64,000 nt of DNA from Edaphochlamys debaryana (Eukaryota > Chlorophyta > Chlorophyceae > Chlamydomonadales), in NCBI GenBank assembly GCA_016858145.1, contig JAEHOE010000052.1:62001-126000 (forward strand). Reading direction: 5' to 3'. The position numbers and the translations under genes are program-made. Below, one piece after another: positions 23,404 to 36,186 of the stretch. Positions within the stretch are counted from its first letter, which is position 1. Every line of letters begins with the position of its first letter. The notes under the pieces are model-generated. The model was not told where the DNA came from and made no database searches. It was given only the letters and a program-made list of their open reading frames with translations.

Positions 23404-24945
23404 TCAGGTAACGTCCACAGTGCGTGGCAGCGCCCGCACCCCCTCCCACGTCTCCAACAGCCACCGCAGCCGCGCCACCTCGCCCTCGCGGCTCCCGGTG
23501 GCGGGGCCGGGCCCGCCCTCCTCGGCCCCGTCCCACAGCGCCTGAAGCACCTGGAAAAGGGGAGGGGGCAGCCGAACGTGCATGGTCGATCCAAAGGGCG
23601 TTTACCGGTTTTGACCAGCGTCGGCGGGTGCACATGGAAACCCATGCCATGCTTCCGCCACAAGCGGTACGCCGCCCGCATCAATGAAGCCCGCCAACAC
23701 AGCGACAGCGGCGGCCCTCCTGACGACAACACGCCAGGCTGCTGAGCTCAATACTAAGACGGGGCGCCCAAAACTGCCCACCTGCTGCAGCCCCGCGTCG
23801 AAGCTCAGCGGCGTTGGCAGCGCCTCCAGCAGCAGCGCCGCCGCGACACCCCCAGCGCCGCCTGCGCCGCCGCTGCCCGCCAGCCGCCGCGCCGCCGTGG
23901 CCGCCGCCGCCGCCAGTTCGTCCGACCCGCACTCCAGCGTCAGCGCGCCGGCACTATGCAGAGGCTGGAAGAAGAACCCGCGGCGCTGGTAGCGCACCTG
24001 TACCGCCGCGGCCTTGGGCAGCGCCGCAGTCGCGTCCGCCACGAGCTGACGCACCCACACCTCGAGCGCTGCGGGGCTGGCGAGGAGCATATGAAGCCCG
24101 GGGCCGCGGAGGAGCAGCGTGACACCCCCGTCGGCGGAGCCAGCGGCGGAGGCGGTGGCGGAGGCGGCGGCAAGGCATGCCACGGCGCGCTCCAGCAGGG
24201 CCGGGAGTGGCAGCGGCGGCGGCAGCAGCGGCAGCGGCGGCGGGAGGGGGCCGTCCGCCATCTCCGCTGACCCGCTGCCAGCTCCGGGCTCTGAGCTGGG
24301 GCCCGCACCCTCGCTGCCCTGGGCTGGCGGCCCGCTGCCTCCGCCACCGTTCCCACCGCCGTTGCCTCCCTTGCTGTCGTTGCCGCCGCCACCGCTGCCG
24401 CCGCCGCCACCGACGACCCCAGCCGCCGCCGCCCTCAGCCGTACCACGTGCTCCCGGAACATGTAACGGCACGGCTCCGTCCATCCCAGGTACTGCGGCA
24501 TGCCGTACGCCCGTACGACAGCCAGCGCGGTGGTCGCGGAGATGGCGCCGTTGCGCCACACGGCCTCGAGATCCACCGTGTCGCAGCGGGCCAGGAGGGG
24601 CAACGCAGGGTCTGTGGAAGAAGGCGGCCGACCCACATGGCAAGGAAAGACAGGGAAAACTTGTTCACGGGTCGGCTGGACTGCCACAGCACGCACGCAC
24701 CACGCCCCAACTCACCCGGGTTGGGCACTGCGTGGCTCACGTCCGCCGCCAGCCTCAGCTGCAGGCCCAGGCGGGGCAGGCGGGGCCCCAGCACCCTGCT
24801 CGGCAGCAGCGCCTCCGCCAGGAAGGCAGACAGCTGGGCGTGGCTGGGGTTGTCGCCGCCGGCGCAGCGAAGCTCGAACCACGCCAGCCGCCCGTACGAC
24901 AGGCCGGCCCGGACGCGGATGAGCATGTCTGGGGCAGGAGGGAAA
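23404..24945. repeat. Partial tandem unit 4; high identity ends in intron 1 of P4
   Basis: The near-identical sequence continues through exons 4, 3 and 2 of P4 and stops a few bases into its intron 1 (about 24,945). Beyond that, intron 1 is unrelated and exon 1 is only a diverged homologue. The array is therefore about 3.3 units long. Confidence 0.88.
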
Positions 24946-26072
24946 CAATGAGAGGAGGGAAGGCGGGTAGGAAGGCAGGGCGACGACTGTCAGCCGGAAG
25001 CGTGACTTGGGTGACTTGGGTTTGCATCCTGCTGGACTCACTGCAGCCCTCGATCTGTAGCCCTCTCTGCAGTCCACCCTGCAGCCCTTTGCATCCTGCT
25101 GGACTCACTGCAGCCCTCGATCTGTAGCCCTCTCTGCAGTCCACCCTGCAGCCCTCTGCAGCCCTCGCTCTATCTGCAGCCCTTTGCCCACGGCCGGCAC
25201 GGCGGCACGGCCCCCTCGCCCGCCCGCGGCTGGCCCCACACACCGCCCCACCCACCGCCCCACCCACCGCCAGGGAAGTCCAGGTACCGCAGCCGCAGCT
25301 GCTGCACCGTGGGCGGCAGAGCATCCAGCAGGCCGCGCAGCTGCGTCGCGCTGACCCGCTCGTCCAGTGACAGCTTGATGTGAGTCATGGTGATGAGGGC
25401 AGGCAGGGCGGCCTCGACCGTTGCCACCTGGTCCAGGGATTCTGCGGCCGAATCCCTCAGGTCGAGGTGGGTTAGGTGCGCTGCCACGCCCGGGCTGATG
25501 CACTTCGCGAGGTCGACTGCGCCCAGAAGCAGGCTAGTCAGCCGCGTCAGCGAGGCCAGGGCGGTGGACGTGAGGGCCTGCTCGGCGACTGCCCCGGGCA
25601 TGGCCATGTTGAGCAGCAGGTGTTGGACTTGTGGGACGCTCCGCAGGACCGCGAGCAGCCCGACGCCCTGCAGCACTCCTAGTCCAAGTCCGCTGTTGAT
25701 CGAGAGGACGGTGATGTGGCGCCGCAGGTCCAAAGGCGCTCCAACGAATGGTAATACCAATTCGACCTGCTGCCCGTCCTCCAGCTCTAGCATCAATTTG
25801 CTGCATAGAGGCCAGCGCTGAAGCCAGAGGCCATCCCGGCAGAGCGTGGTCAGGCTGCCGGGCGCGATTCCCATTTGCAGCTTTAGCTCCGCTTGTTGGC
25901 CGTCTACTAGCGCTCGGAGCTCCTTGCATGCCAGTCTCAGGTTTGCGAGGCGTCTGGGCCAGCCGTCTGCCACATAGCTGACCAGCACGTCGCGGGCCGC
26001 GAGGGACAATGCGGTGAGCAGGTCGCATATCGAAACGCCAGCCCTATCGTGAGGGGAACCGAGATCTGCCAT
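23404..26072 (-). CDS. Paralogue P4 of the F-box-like/LRR-like family (mosaic copy)
   Basis: Exons: 26072-25268, 24928-24716, 24611-23782, 23550-23404; 1995 nt, 664 aa, intact. Exons 2-4 belong to the near-identical array. Exon 1 is diverged: MADLGSPHDRAGVSIC with a 3-residue insertion, GIAPGSLTTLCRDG, LVLPFVGAPLDLRRH, and many synonymous changes. Intron 1 is longer and unrelated to that of P1-P3 and contains a 67-bp direct duplication. The upstream TATA palindrome of P1-P3 is absent, so regulation probably differs. It looks like a hybrid between an older gene and the amplified unit. Confidence 0.8.
25021..25154. repeat. 67-bp direct duplication in P4 intron 1
   Basis: TTTGCATCCTGCTGGACTCA begins both copies (25021 and 25088); each copy contains several CTGCAGCCCT motifs. 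A shorter CTGCAGCCCT run continues to about 25,185. The duplication adds several acceptor-like CTGCAG sites. Confidence 0.85.
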
Positions 26073-27564
26073 CGTTATTGAACACTGAAGAGAGAGGGCG
26101 CAAAACAAGATAGTTACATGTGACAGTTGGCACATGACGTGATGGCCGTACCACTGCTCGACGCTCTTCCTCTTCTCTTCGACAGGCGGGAACTGTACCG
26201 GCATCCTGGGTCCCTCGCGCCTTACTTCCTCGCCCCCCGCAACCCCCATTGCCCAGCTGAGGCCCTCCAGCCTTGGTGAATTACCGCCTTATGTAACCGG
26301 ACATGGCTCGACAACGGCCGTCCTCACGTCTCCCTGCCCGTGCTCTCTCCTGCGGGCCAGGCCTGCGTCCCCCCACGGCCTCTTCATCTTCATGTGCCCG
26401 CTTCCCACCTTCCTTCACCCCCGCCAACCAACATTCCCACCGCCCGCCGCACCGCCCGCTATCCGTTTCCCTGCCTGTTGCATGCCTGTCATCCTGCTGT
26501 AATGTGCGCCGCGACTGCCGCCTGCCCGCCCGGGCGCCCTTCAGCCATAAACGCAGGCCGGTCGAAGTCCACCACAGTCCACCGCCATCGCCCCGAGTTC
26601 CTAGCCCCTCCCGCTGCCCGCCCGCCTCGCCCACATCACCCCTGCTCGGCGGGCAATCGTGCCCGCAGAAGCAAGCCTGTGCCCGAACGCCCCTCTGCCA
26701 CTGCGACCTCCCAAACCCATGTGGGGCCCTCCGGCCCTGGTCACCCCTTATCCCCCCATGCCACCGCAACTGAGCTACCTGCAACATGGGGACACCCTGC
26801 CGAACGCCGCGAGCTCACCAGGCACACAACATCCGAACTAGGCTTGGCTAGAATAACCCAGTCAGTGCAGCAAACACAATAAGGACATGCCAAACAAGCG
26901 ATGCAACACCACAAGGTGCAAGCAGTTGGAGGCCGAGGCCGTGTCCCCTTGTGACGCGGTTGTTGTGAGGTCGTTGCCCCGACGACCCCCAACCGCACGA
27001 GCGCGCTTGTCCCCACGCCCGTGCTCTCCTGTGAGTCCCGTCGGCCAACCTTAAGTCCTTGCCCTGCCGTTCAAGCTCGGCAAACGAGGGGATACAGACG
27101 CTTCCGCTAGCCACCTCCCGCTTGCACTGTACCAACGGTAGCTGCTCTAAACTCGGCAAAATCATGGTGACTTGCCGACCAGGCTCAACTCGGCGCTCAG
27201 GCGGCTGACGGCTTCCCGTCTCCCCAGTGCACAGAGTCACAACCAACATGGGACAGGGGTCCTGTCGTACGGAAACAGAAGCTTCGTGACCTTCCCAGCC
27301 ATGCCAGCACGTGCAGCAGCGTCCAAACAGTAAGCCCACACCACACCCTGGGGCCGCTATTTAAGCCCCACGACATCAGGTTGAGTTAGTCACTAAGCGC
27401 ATTGTCAGCGCAGCATCATGTCTGACCACCATGCCCACCTGGCAGGTCTAGGCCGCAAGGGCCCCCAGCGTCCGCCGCCCTTGCCCACCCCCGTGCAGGC
27501 GCCTGCGAATCTTTACCCCTTGCCTTGCGGGCCCTCGGACTCTCCGCAATGCGATCAGCACGCA
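26073..27564. other. Gene-poor interval between P4 and P5
   Basis: Contains the P4 promoter and the P5 3' flank. No exon pattern was recognised between 26,280 and 27,340. On the + strand a TATTTAAG element at about 27,357 lies some 55 bp before an ATG at 27,418 (MSDHHAHLAGLG...), but the ORF soon becomes antisense to the last exon of P5, so it is not called as a gene. Confidence 0.5.
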
Positions 27565-30258
27565 TCAGTCACCAGCTTCGAGCACCACCTCCAGCGGCAG
27601 CCTGTCCAGCCCCTCCCACGTCTCCAGCAGCCACCGCAGCCGCGCCAGCTCGCCCTCGCGGCTCCCGGTGGCGGGGCCGGGCCCGCCCTCCTCGGCCCCG
27701 TCCCACAGCGCCTGAAGCACCTGGCGGGGAGAGGACACAAGGGGAGAGAGGTCAAGCGAGTGAGCAGCGCGGCCCTTATCTCAGCGCCACCCTGCCAGCG
27801 CCGGCCGGAGGCGACCGTGCGTGCCCTCGCTACCCTTCCACTCAGGCAGGTTGTGTCCAGGGGTCGGTTCACGCCACAGTGCGCCACCCAGCCCAGCCCA
27901 GCGCAGCCCAGCGCATCCTCGGCCCAGCGCGTCAAACACCTAAGACCCCAGAGCCTTACCTTGTCAAACGCCATCTCTGCCGACCTGTGCGTCCGCAGCA
28001 CCTCGACCGCGCCGCACACCTCATCGCCCTCCTCCTCCCCGCCCGGCCGCAGCCCCAGCAGCTCCCGCGCCGCCCGCACCCCCGCCTGCGCCGAGGGCCC
28101 GTCCCAGCACTCGAGCACCAGCGCTCCAGCGGAGGGCAGCGCCCGGTAGCGGCGCACGTAGCACGGGTTGTCGCAGGGATGCTCGAGGACCGGACTGCTC
28201 TCCTCGATCAGCTCAGCAACCTGCCCGATCCAGGCTCTGAGCACGGTGTGTGCGGACAGGAGCGCACGCATGCCCGGGCCCCGCACAAGGAGATGCCGCG
28301 ACTGCGATTCCGGGTCAGATGCAGAGCCCGCCACTCGCTGCACGACCCGCTCGACCACCGCCGCCAGCGGCAGCGGCGGCGGTACGGGTGGCGGCGCGGG
28401 GCCGGGGTCTGCCGCCGGCGGGGGCAGCTTGTGCTGAAAGCACACGCCGGCCCATGCGGTGGCTCCGTGGTAGATGCACCCGGGCAGGCCGTAGCGCCGG
28501 ACCGCCTCGAGCGCGACCTCCACGGACCATCCTTGCGCGAGCCCCAGGGTACCGAGCTTCACCTCGTCGCAGCGGGCTAGCAGCGCCCCCATGGCCCCTG
28601 GGTGGGGTGAGAGGGCACATGCGGAGCCAGGCCGTCGGAGGTGGCCAACCACAGGGAATGCCGATCAGCAAGGCAAGTAGCACGTCAGGAAGCTCAGGGA
28701 GCCCAACCGGCGAGAAGAAGGCTGTAGCAGGCTTTCAGGCAGTAGCAGGCAGTAGAGGCTGTAGCAGGCTTTCAGTGCACAAGTCTGCACGCACCTGCAG
28801 CGGCGCCCCCGTCGTCGTCGTTGTCGCTGATGCTCAGTTGGGTGTCGAGGTCGAGGAGGGGCAGCCGTGGGCCCAGCATGCGGCTTGGCAGGAGCGCCTG
28901 GGCCAGGAAGGCCGACAACTCGTGCGGGGTGAAAGGTTCCTCTCCGTACGGACTCTCCACCTTGAAGGAAGTGAGCAGCCCGTCGGAGAACTGGCAGATC
29001 ACGATGACTTCCACGCCCTGAGAAGGGTGGGGTGTGGGGGTGTTGGGTGCGGAGGTGAGCAGCATGCGGGCGGGGTCATTCGTTCCCCGCTGCGGGTTGG
29101 CTACGTGTCTAATAAAGCCTGCACAATAGCTGGCGCCGCACCGCCAGTGCTCACCTCCGCGGCCTCAACGTGGCGCAGGGTCATACGCTCCAGGGAGGTC
29201 GGCGCCGCATCCATCAGCTGCAGGACCGTCTCGGGCGAGAAGTCCTCCTCGACTTCTCCACTCAGCGTGAGCGTCTTGAGCGAGGTCATGCTGGCGATGA
29301 TCTCGGGCAGCTCGTCGGCGATGGGTGCGGTCCTGTGGTAGTTTGGGGCCACCGTCAAGCTCTCCAGCCCGGACGCCACGGCCTTGTCAAGCTCTCGCAG
29401 CCTGCAAGGCACGGGCGGCGGATGCGGGCGGGCAGAGAAGGTATGTAATAGGGGTGGCGCGTCAAATGCTTCGGTACGTGTAAGGGGTAAGACCGGTGGC
29501 GTGAAGGTTTCGGCAGGCTACGGTTGCGCTGTGTCTGGGCCAGCCTGAGGGAAGGCAGGGCAGATGCTGCCCCGTGCCCGGGCCAGCCTGAGCAGGGGAG
29601 CCCACTCTCCTCGCTCAGGGAGACCGTTGCTGGCTTCCCCGCAGTGCCCCGCACGCACCATGCGTAGTCCGTGAGAGTCAGGTGCTTGAGCTTGCGCAGC
29701 TGGGCGAGCGCGAGGCGCCCCATCTGCCACTCAACGCTGTCCTCCGCCAGTGGGGAATCCAGCTCCAGGGTTTCGATGTTCCGCCACGTACCGGCGCAGG
29801 ACGCCGATGATGCCCACGGAGGCCCCCGACGTATCCTCATGGTGCCTTACGTAGCGTAGCTCCCGCAGGCGCGAGAAGGCCTCCGCGGGCGCACCCAGGA
29901 AGGGGAGGTAGATGTCATATGGCTGCTTGCTGGGACCCAGGATGGTCACGCGGGTGCAGGACGGCCAGCGCTGCATCCATCGGCCCTGTAGACACAGCTT
30001 TTCCGATGCCGACTGCATGTCCCTCTCCTTCGCTATCGCCTCGATGCGCAGGCGTAGCTCGGGACACTGCTCATCGATGAGCTCGCGGAGAGCCGCGCAA
30101 GAGAGCCGGGCGCTGTGCAGCTGCGTCAAGCATACAGCACCACTGCTTGAGATTGCCAGAGCCTTGCAAAGGGCCTCTCGCCAGGCAAACTCTTGGTGTC
30201 GCAGCAGGTCGCAGAGGGCAAGCTCGTCGTCGCTGCGCTTGGCATTTGGTGCTTCCAT
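27565..30258 (-). pseudogene. Paralogue P5 (frameshifted exon 1)
   Basis: Exons: 30258-29659, 29401-29155, 29017-28795, 28597-27960, 27720-27565. This diverged member has five exons: the LRR-like part is split by an extra intron shared with P6 and P7. Family motifs present: LCLQGRWMQRWPSCTRVTI, ALLPSRMLGPRLPLL, ALLARCDEVKL, LLVRGPGMRALL, SAGALVLECW and the conserved last exon. In exon 1 the reading frame changes between GIIGVLRR and RNIETLELDSPLAED (about 29,780-29,795). Exon 1 is 600 nt where 599 or 602 is needed, so one base is extra or two are missing. All splice phases after this point still fit. It could be a recent pseudogene, an allele or a sequencing error. Confidence 0.7.
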
Positions 30259-32401
30259 CTCAGCGTATTGCTAGGAACTCATGGCGCTGTGCCGAAGATT
30301 TGGCAAGCAGGTCTCGACAGATGCGCAAGTTTGAAGGCCGGACTCTTGCACAATTGGTGCTCCTATGCTGCTATGAGTGCTATACGGGTGCTGTTGTGCA
30401 TAATAAACTGAATTAGGGCCAGCTTTGGGCCGACACTGCAGTCAAAAGCGGTCCCCTTGTGCATGTCGGGGGTGGCACGCGGCCGACGCGGGCCATACTC
30501 GCTCCTTGCCTTCCTTGCTTACTTCTGGATAGGCCTGCTGGCAAGTAGTGCGGCACAACCCCGAGTGATGCGCGGGCGGCTCCAGGGGCTTCCAGGCGGG
30601 GCACGGTGCGTGGGTGCGCAAGGCTGGCCGAGGGGCCAGGGCAGGCCAAGACCACGACAACGTCGACCCCTTTTGCTCAGGGCCGGGGGGACGGACCAGG
30701 GGGACCCCAAGCATCGTCTGCAACACATGCCAGTTGTGCCCCAGGTTAGCTTGGAAAGGGGGATGGAACATGGAATTGCTTACCCGGCCAGGACCCAGAC
30801 GGCTCCTTGCTCAGGGCCGGGGGGACAAGCACCGCTTGGGTGGCACGCCGGCCAGGAGGCCTCTTGGCCCCGACTGGCGAATTGAACCTATATACTGTCA
30901 CGAGATGACCCAAGCCACAGTTCAGCAATACATCACTATCCATCTGTCACGTGGGGCACCCTCATCGGCACAACGTAAGAACAAAGCTAGCCGCCTGCAT
31001 GCACAGCACACTGTCACGCCCAGTTACGGGCTCGCACTGGTAGCCGCCACCTCCCTGTATACTAGAACTATACCAAGGCAAGGATCGCTGCGCTGCGGGT
31101 ACGCGCCCCCGTACTTCTGCACCGTGTTGTCTCGGTGGCACTCGCGCCCCTGGAGCTCACCGTCGCTCTAGGTGACCATGTCAGTCAAGTCACCATTAGC
31201 CAGAGGTCGTTTGCCGGCTGGTGGGATCGCCTGCGCGCTAGCCTCTCAGGAGGCGGCTGATGGCGTTGATGCCCACCTAGGGACACATGGACGGGTCTTG
31301 AGGACACATGGACGGGTCTTGCTGCCTATCCGTTAGCAGTGCCTTGAGAAGGTGCCGTGGACGGCACCTTCCGACCCCAAGGGGCGGTGGAAGTGCAGGC
31401 GCAGCCGGCCTCCCGACTGCCGTGCAAGGCCCCTCCTCCAAGCCCTCCAACCTCGCCTCCAGGCCCGGCACAGCGGTTGGGCCCGCCTACCCCTGCCCAG
31501 CAGCACTCAACTGCAGAGTCCTGCACGACCCTTGCTCCCGCGCAACTCCTAAGGGATCCCGGTGGCAACCCGTTCACCCTCTGCACCGTACCCGCCTCAA
31601 GGCAACCGCCAACGGCCACCCATCTGCCCTCAAACCGAACGTGCCACCAAATACGCATGACAACACAACGTCATCGCACCGCGTGCATCGCCCCTCCTGC
31701 AATCCGACCAGCCCCTGATTATATGCCTGCCTGCCGGTCCCTCCCTGCCCGATCATGCCCAGGGGAGATCTGATCTCCCCCTGATCATGCCGTTCTCCTG
31801 CTACCTCCGCCCCTGCCATGCCGTTCTTCAATACTCCGAAACACCAAAACTGCCCGTGTCGAGCGCTGCAGTTGTGCCCCCCCCCCCCGCCGTAGCGGGA
31901 CTGGCGGCCGCCTGCACGCACAACACCGGGGGCCTCGACACCAGGAGCCAGGAAAGTACCGTTTGCGCGCGCGGCTGCCCCTAGGTTAGCCCCTGCCTCG
32001 GCGATGCGCATTGCTGGCACCCCGCCTTCTTCTCTCGCGTTGCGGCAGCGGCTACATCCCCCGTCGTCGTCCGGACTATGCTGCACGGCCCCTGCGAGCA
32101 CAGAGCCCCCCCCCCCCCGCCGTCAGCGCCTGCTCGCCGTCAACAACCTGCTCGTCTCATCAGTTTTGCTCTGCGGCCTCCTGCGAGCCAACCCGTCAGT
32201 CAACGCCTTCCTGCCTAACCCGCCTGCCTACCTGCCATGACATCTAACTATTGTACGCCTATTCCTATGCGCAGATTCGCCTCCCACCATGCCTGAAATA
32301 CGTCACAGTTACGGCCGAGGCCCACCAATACGACAGCATGCTGTCTACCCTCATCCACTTGGCCCCGTCTCCACTGCCGTCTGATAGTCTGGCCGCAGCC
32401 C
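30259..32401. other. Gene-free interval between P5 and P6
   Basis: No coding structure was found on either strand. It contains a 20-bp direct repeat (GACACATGGACGGGTCTTG, about 31,281-31,321), two copies of GCTCAGGGCCGGGGGGAC (about 30,677 and 30,813) and two poly-C tracts (about 31,878 and 32,106). Confidence 0.5.
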
Positions 32402-34993
32402 TCATGCGCCAGGGGCAATGTGCATCTTGGTCATTATCCCCCGCAGCCCCTCCCACGTCTCCAGCAGCCACCGCAGCCGCGCCAGCTCGCCCTCGCGGCT
32501 CCCGGTGGCGGGGCCGGGCCCGCCCTCCTCGGCCCCGTCCCACAGCGCCTGAAGCACCTGAGGGGTTGGAAGAGGACGCAGGAGGCCGAGGGCACGCGAA
32601 TCAGGAGCATGGCCCCGGGCTACGTATTGGTACTCAAGCGCCTAGCGCCAAGGGCCGAGGCACAACAGGTTTAATTGCAAGGACAGAAGCCAGAACCAAG
32701 AGCCAGGAGCCAATGTTGGACTTGAGAACCCCGAAGAGCGCCTCACCCTGTCCACGGAGTACTCTACGGACGGGCCTGTGGTCAGTGCCTCGATCAGCCC
32801 CGCCGCCGCTGCTGGGTCCATCTCCGCCACGACCTGGCACCCCCGGGCCTTCTCCGCCGCCACCTCGGCCACCGCCTGTCCCGTTGGCCCGCGACCGCAC
32901 TGCAGGACCACCGCCCCGACTGAGGGCAGCGTCCAGAAGGCCTCGACGGTGCCCTGGCCGTTGGACGCTGCATTAGTCACCCAGGCAAGCCCGCCGACCC
33001 AGATCCGCCGCGCGGTGGGATGAGCGAGGAGCTCCCGCACGTATGTGCCGCGGAGCAGCACACACGAGTTGAACGCCTCCGAGGAGGTGCCGGCAGCTGC
33101 GGCCAGCCGCTCTACGACCCGCTCCACCACTGCCGCGGGACGCAGCGGCAGTGGGGCGGGCGGTAGCGGAATAGACGGCAGCTTGAGGCCCGAGGCGCCC
33201 AACGGCGGGGCGTCCCCCTGTCGGAGGTACACGCCACCGACCGACAAGGCATGGTGCGAGATCCTCGCCGGCAGGCCGTACAGTCTGGCAGCGCGCTCCA
33301 CGGCTTCGACCGAGGCACCCGCATCGACGTTGAGGCTCCCCAGTTGGACCTCGCTGCATCGTGCCAGCAGCACCTCAGCGGCCCCTGAGACGGGCAAAAA
33401 CGAGGCCACGGTTAAGCGCCAGCTGAAGCAACATCCAACTGCGGGTTACAGGTGCAAGAGGAAGAACGCACCTGCGTCGGGCACCTCGCCCTCGCCGCCA
33501 TCCACGACGAGGATCATGTCCAGGATCAGGCGGGGCAGCCGCGGGCCGAGCTTCCGGCTCGGCAGCAGCGCCCGGGCCCAGAAGGCCCCCAGCTGCGCCT
33601 GCGTGGCGCCCTGGAAGCCCAGTTGGTCTTCCAGGCGCACGCACGCCAGCAGTCCATTGGCGAAGGTGCAGGTCACGGTGACGGACATGTCCTGATGAGG
33701 GAAGATAAGGGAAGGGGCCGGCGAGGTTCTTTGTTAATGGAGGCAAGGCGCGGCGCCAAGACGTGACGAGCAGCGGCTGAGGCCAAGGCGGCCTAAGGCA
33801 GGGGCAGCTCGCCAGGCAGGCGCCGCACAGTAGATAGCCTCTCGCCTCTCCGTCGAGAGCCAAGGCATTCATTGCCCGAGGGTGCAAGCAGGAAGAGGAG
33901 CCAGCCAAGCTCACACGCCTGCCACAAGCACAAGCCCCACCTCGACTCACCTCGCTGGGCTCCACTCTGTGCAGCGTCAGGGTCTCGAGGAAGGGCGGCG
34001 CTGCGTCTAGGAGCAGCCGGCATTCCTTAGGGGAAAAACATGCCTCGCCAGCGGTTGCGCTGAGCTGGAGCGACTTGAGCGTTGCCATCTTAGCGAAGGC
34101 CGCGGGGAGTTTGCTCAGGTCGTATTGTTTGTTGGGCCCCTCCAGGGCGTCGACGGCCAGGCTCTCGAGCCTGGACGCCACGGCCGCATCGATGTGGGGC
34201 ACCCTAGCGGGTCATCAGGAGTTGGGGGGCAGAGGAACGAGAGAGAAGTTGACCAGCAGTGGGGATGCTGGCCAGAACGAGTAAACAGGGCCAGCAGTGA
34301 GGATGCTACGCGGTTAGGACGGAGCTTGCGCCACGCCACACCAGACACCACGCAACGCCACGCCCCTTTGCCGTCTACCCCTTTGCGCATGCGCCAGACC
34401 CCAGCCCATGACGATTCCCTGCGCAAGACTCACCATGCGTAGTCACAGAGGCTGAGGTGCTTGAGGTGGGCCAGCTGCGAGAAGGCGCAGGGCTCCTGGG
34501 GCTGGTCCGAGCTGCTCTCCGCCATGGAGACCTCCAGCGTCAGCATCTCGAGCTTGGGCACGCTCTGCAGCATGGCGGCGAGGGCTGATGCCGAAAGCTC
34601 CTCGCTGTTGGTGTACAGGTTCTCGATGTGCAGGGCCTTCAGGCGCGAGCAGGCCTCCGAGCCCGCGCTCGCGAGGAGCAGCCGGACTTTGTCCAAGTCG
34701 GCTCTGCCGACGACGAAGGTCAGGCGCGTGCACTTGGGCCAGCGTTCCAGCCAGTTGCTGCTCCCGCATAGTTTATCCACTTAGGCCCTGCTCTTGCCCA
34801 GGGTTAGCTTGAGCTCCGGCCTGTGCTCATTGACGAGCTGGCGCAGGGCTTTCGCGGCTAGCCGCGCGTTTCGTAGATCCACGGCGCTGCGCAGTTCGTG
34901 GTAGATCACCTCGCCGCTCGAGTAGCTGAGCTCAACCAGAACGTCGCAGAATGTCAGCCCCGCAGCACCGTTTCTGCTATCCTGTGCCTCCAT
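32402..34993 (-). pseudogene. Paralogue P6 (in-frame TAA in exon 1)
   Basis: Exons: 34993-34434, 34203-33951, 33691-33472, 33384-32747, 32557-32402; 609 codons with all phases consistent. Start MEAQDSRNGAAGLTFCDVL. Exon 1 reads GKSRA-stop-VDKLCG where P7 reads GKSRAEVDALCG, so a Glu codon has become TAA (34781-34783 on the + strand). Everything downstream is open: NWLERWPKCTRLTF, LSLCDYAW, ALLPSRKLGPRLPRL, LLARCSEVQLGSL, SVGAVVLQCGRGP, and the conserved last exon. Either a pseudogene with a single lesion, or translated from a downstream start. No other disruption was seen, so the loss would be recent. Confidence 0.75.
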
Positions 34994-36186
34994 CGCGAAT
35001 AATGAATAGCACTTAGAGCAAGAGTAAACGGGCAGGCGCCTGTGTGCGCCTCGACCGCGGGCAGGTCTTGACAGATGGGCGGGCCCTTTTCGCGCGCTTC
35101 TTCAGGGTCCGCCCTCCTTTGCGCAGTTTCGACCAGGGGTTGCTGTTATGACAGCAGTGTGCCACTCCCGGAAAGAGGCCTCGCGGTCCCACGGGTCCCT
35201 GTCATGGCATGCCAAGCCTCGCGGCGCCTCCGCCTTCCCACTGCGCACACGCCGGCCAGCCCCTCTGCCTCCCGTCCTCGCAGTGCCATTAGCATTCGGC
35301 CCGCGGGCTGGGCTATGCGGGGCTTCTGCCGCCCCTACTGCTGCCTGCTGCTGCCCTTGCCCGGGTGCCCCTCATCCCCGCAGCCGCGCAGGTCGCCAGC
35401 AATACTTCCGCCCTCACCCGAGTTCCTAGGATAGCAACGCCTTCGGGCCGCCTCGCCCGCAGCCATACCCATTCGCCGGCTGTGGCACACGCACATCACC
35501 GTCCGATGGTCCGAACTGATCTGCTGCCCACGCATTTGCAAGAAAGGCTCCTTGGGGCATCCACTACAACCTACCGCCCCTCCCTGCCTCAGCGCCAGTC
35601 TGCTCAACTCTTGTTATCTTGTTCATCCTGCCTGCGTCCTTCCCCAGCAGCAGCTCTGTGCCTCTGTCCTGCCGCCAACGCCTGCCGTCAGCCAGTTGAT
35701 GCCCGTCTGCCTTGCTGTCAACCTGCATGCATGCATAGGCAGCCCAGCCACGGCCCCCTGCATATTGATTAGTATAATGCGATGCGCTCTGCCTCACGCG
35801 CCCTCTCGCGCTGCCCCTCTCCAGCTCTCCCATCCAGATGAGGTCTGCCCTCATAAGGTTCTAGTCTGATGTATCGGCCGCACCCGTCAAGGTCAGAGGT
35901 TCTGGCGCCTGCGCCTTGCTGCTCACCTGCCTGCCAGCATCCATCCCCATCCGCACGCGTCGCACAGCCCGGAGCCTCAGGAGCCTCACGTGCCCATGAC
36001 TGGGAACCATACCGGTACCAGAACTCAAGTGCTACCACTACCCCTTATCCCTATGTATGCCCTAGGCTGGAAGTCCATCCAGCCATACTTGGACTTTTGT
36101 TGCACCGCTGCCCCTCGCCAGCTCTCCCGTCCTGGTGAGGTCTGCCGTCATGTCCTAGCCGTACATATTGGCCGCATTCGTCAAGG
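34994..36186. other. Gene-free interval between P6 and P7
   Basis: P6 promoter and P7 3' flank; only compositional ORFs. No repeat or RNA gene recognised. Confidence 0.5.

Noticed and set aside
10869..24945. Tandem array as an assembly artefact
   Set aside because: Units differ by scattered substitutions, 3-bp indels and a GACAT repeat, and the two ends diverge gradually; this is not a simple copied contig.
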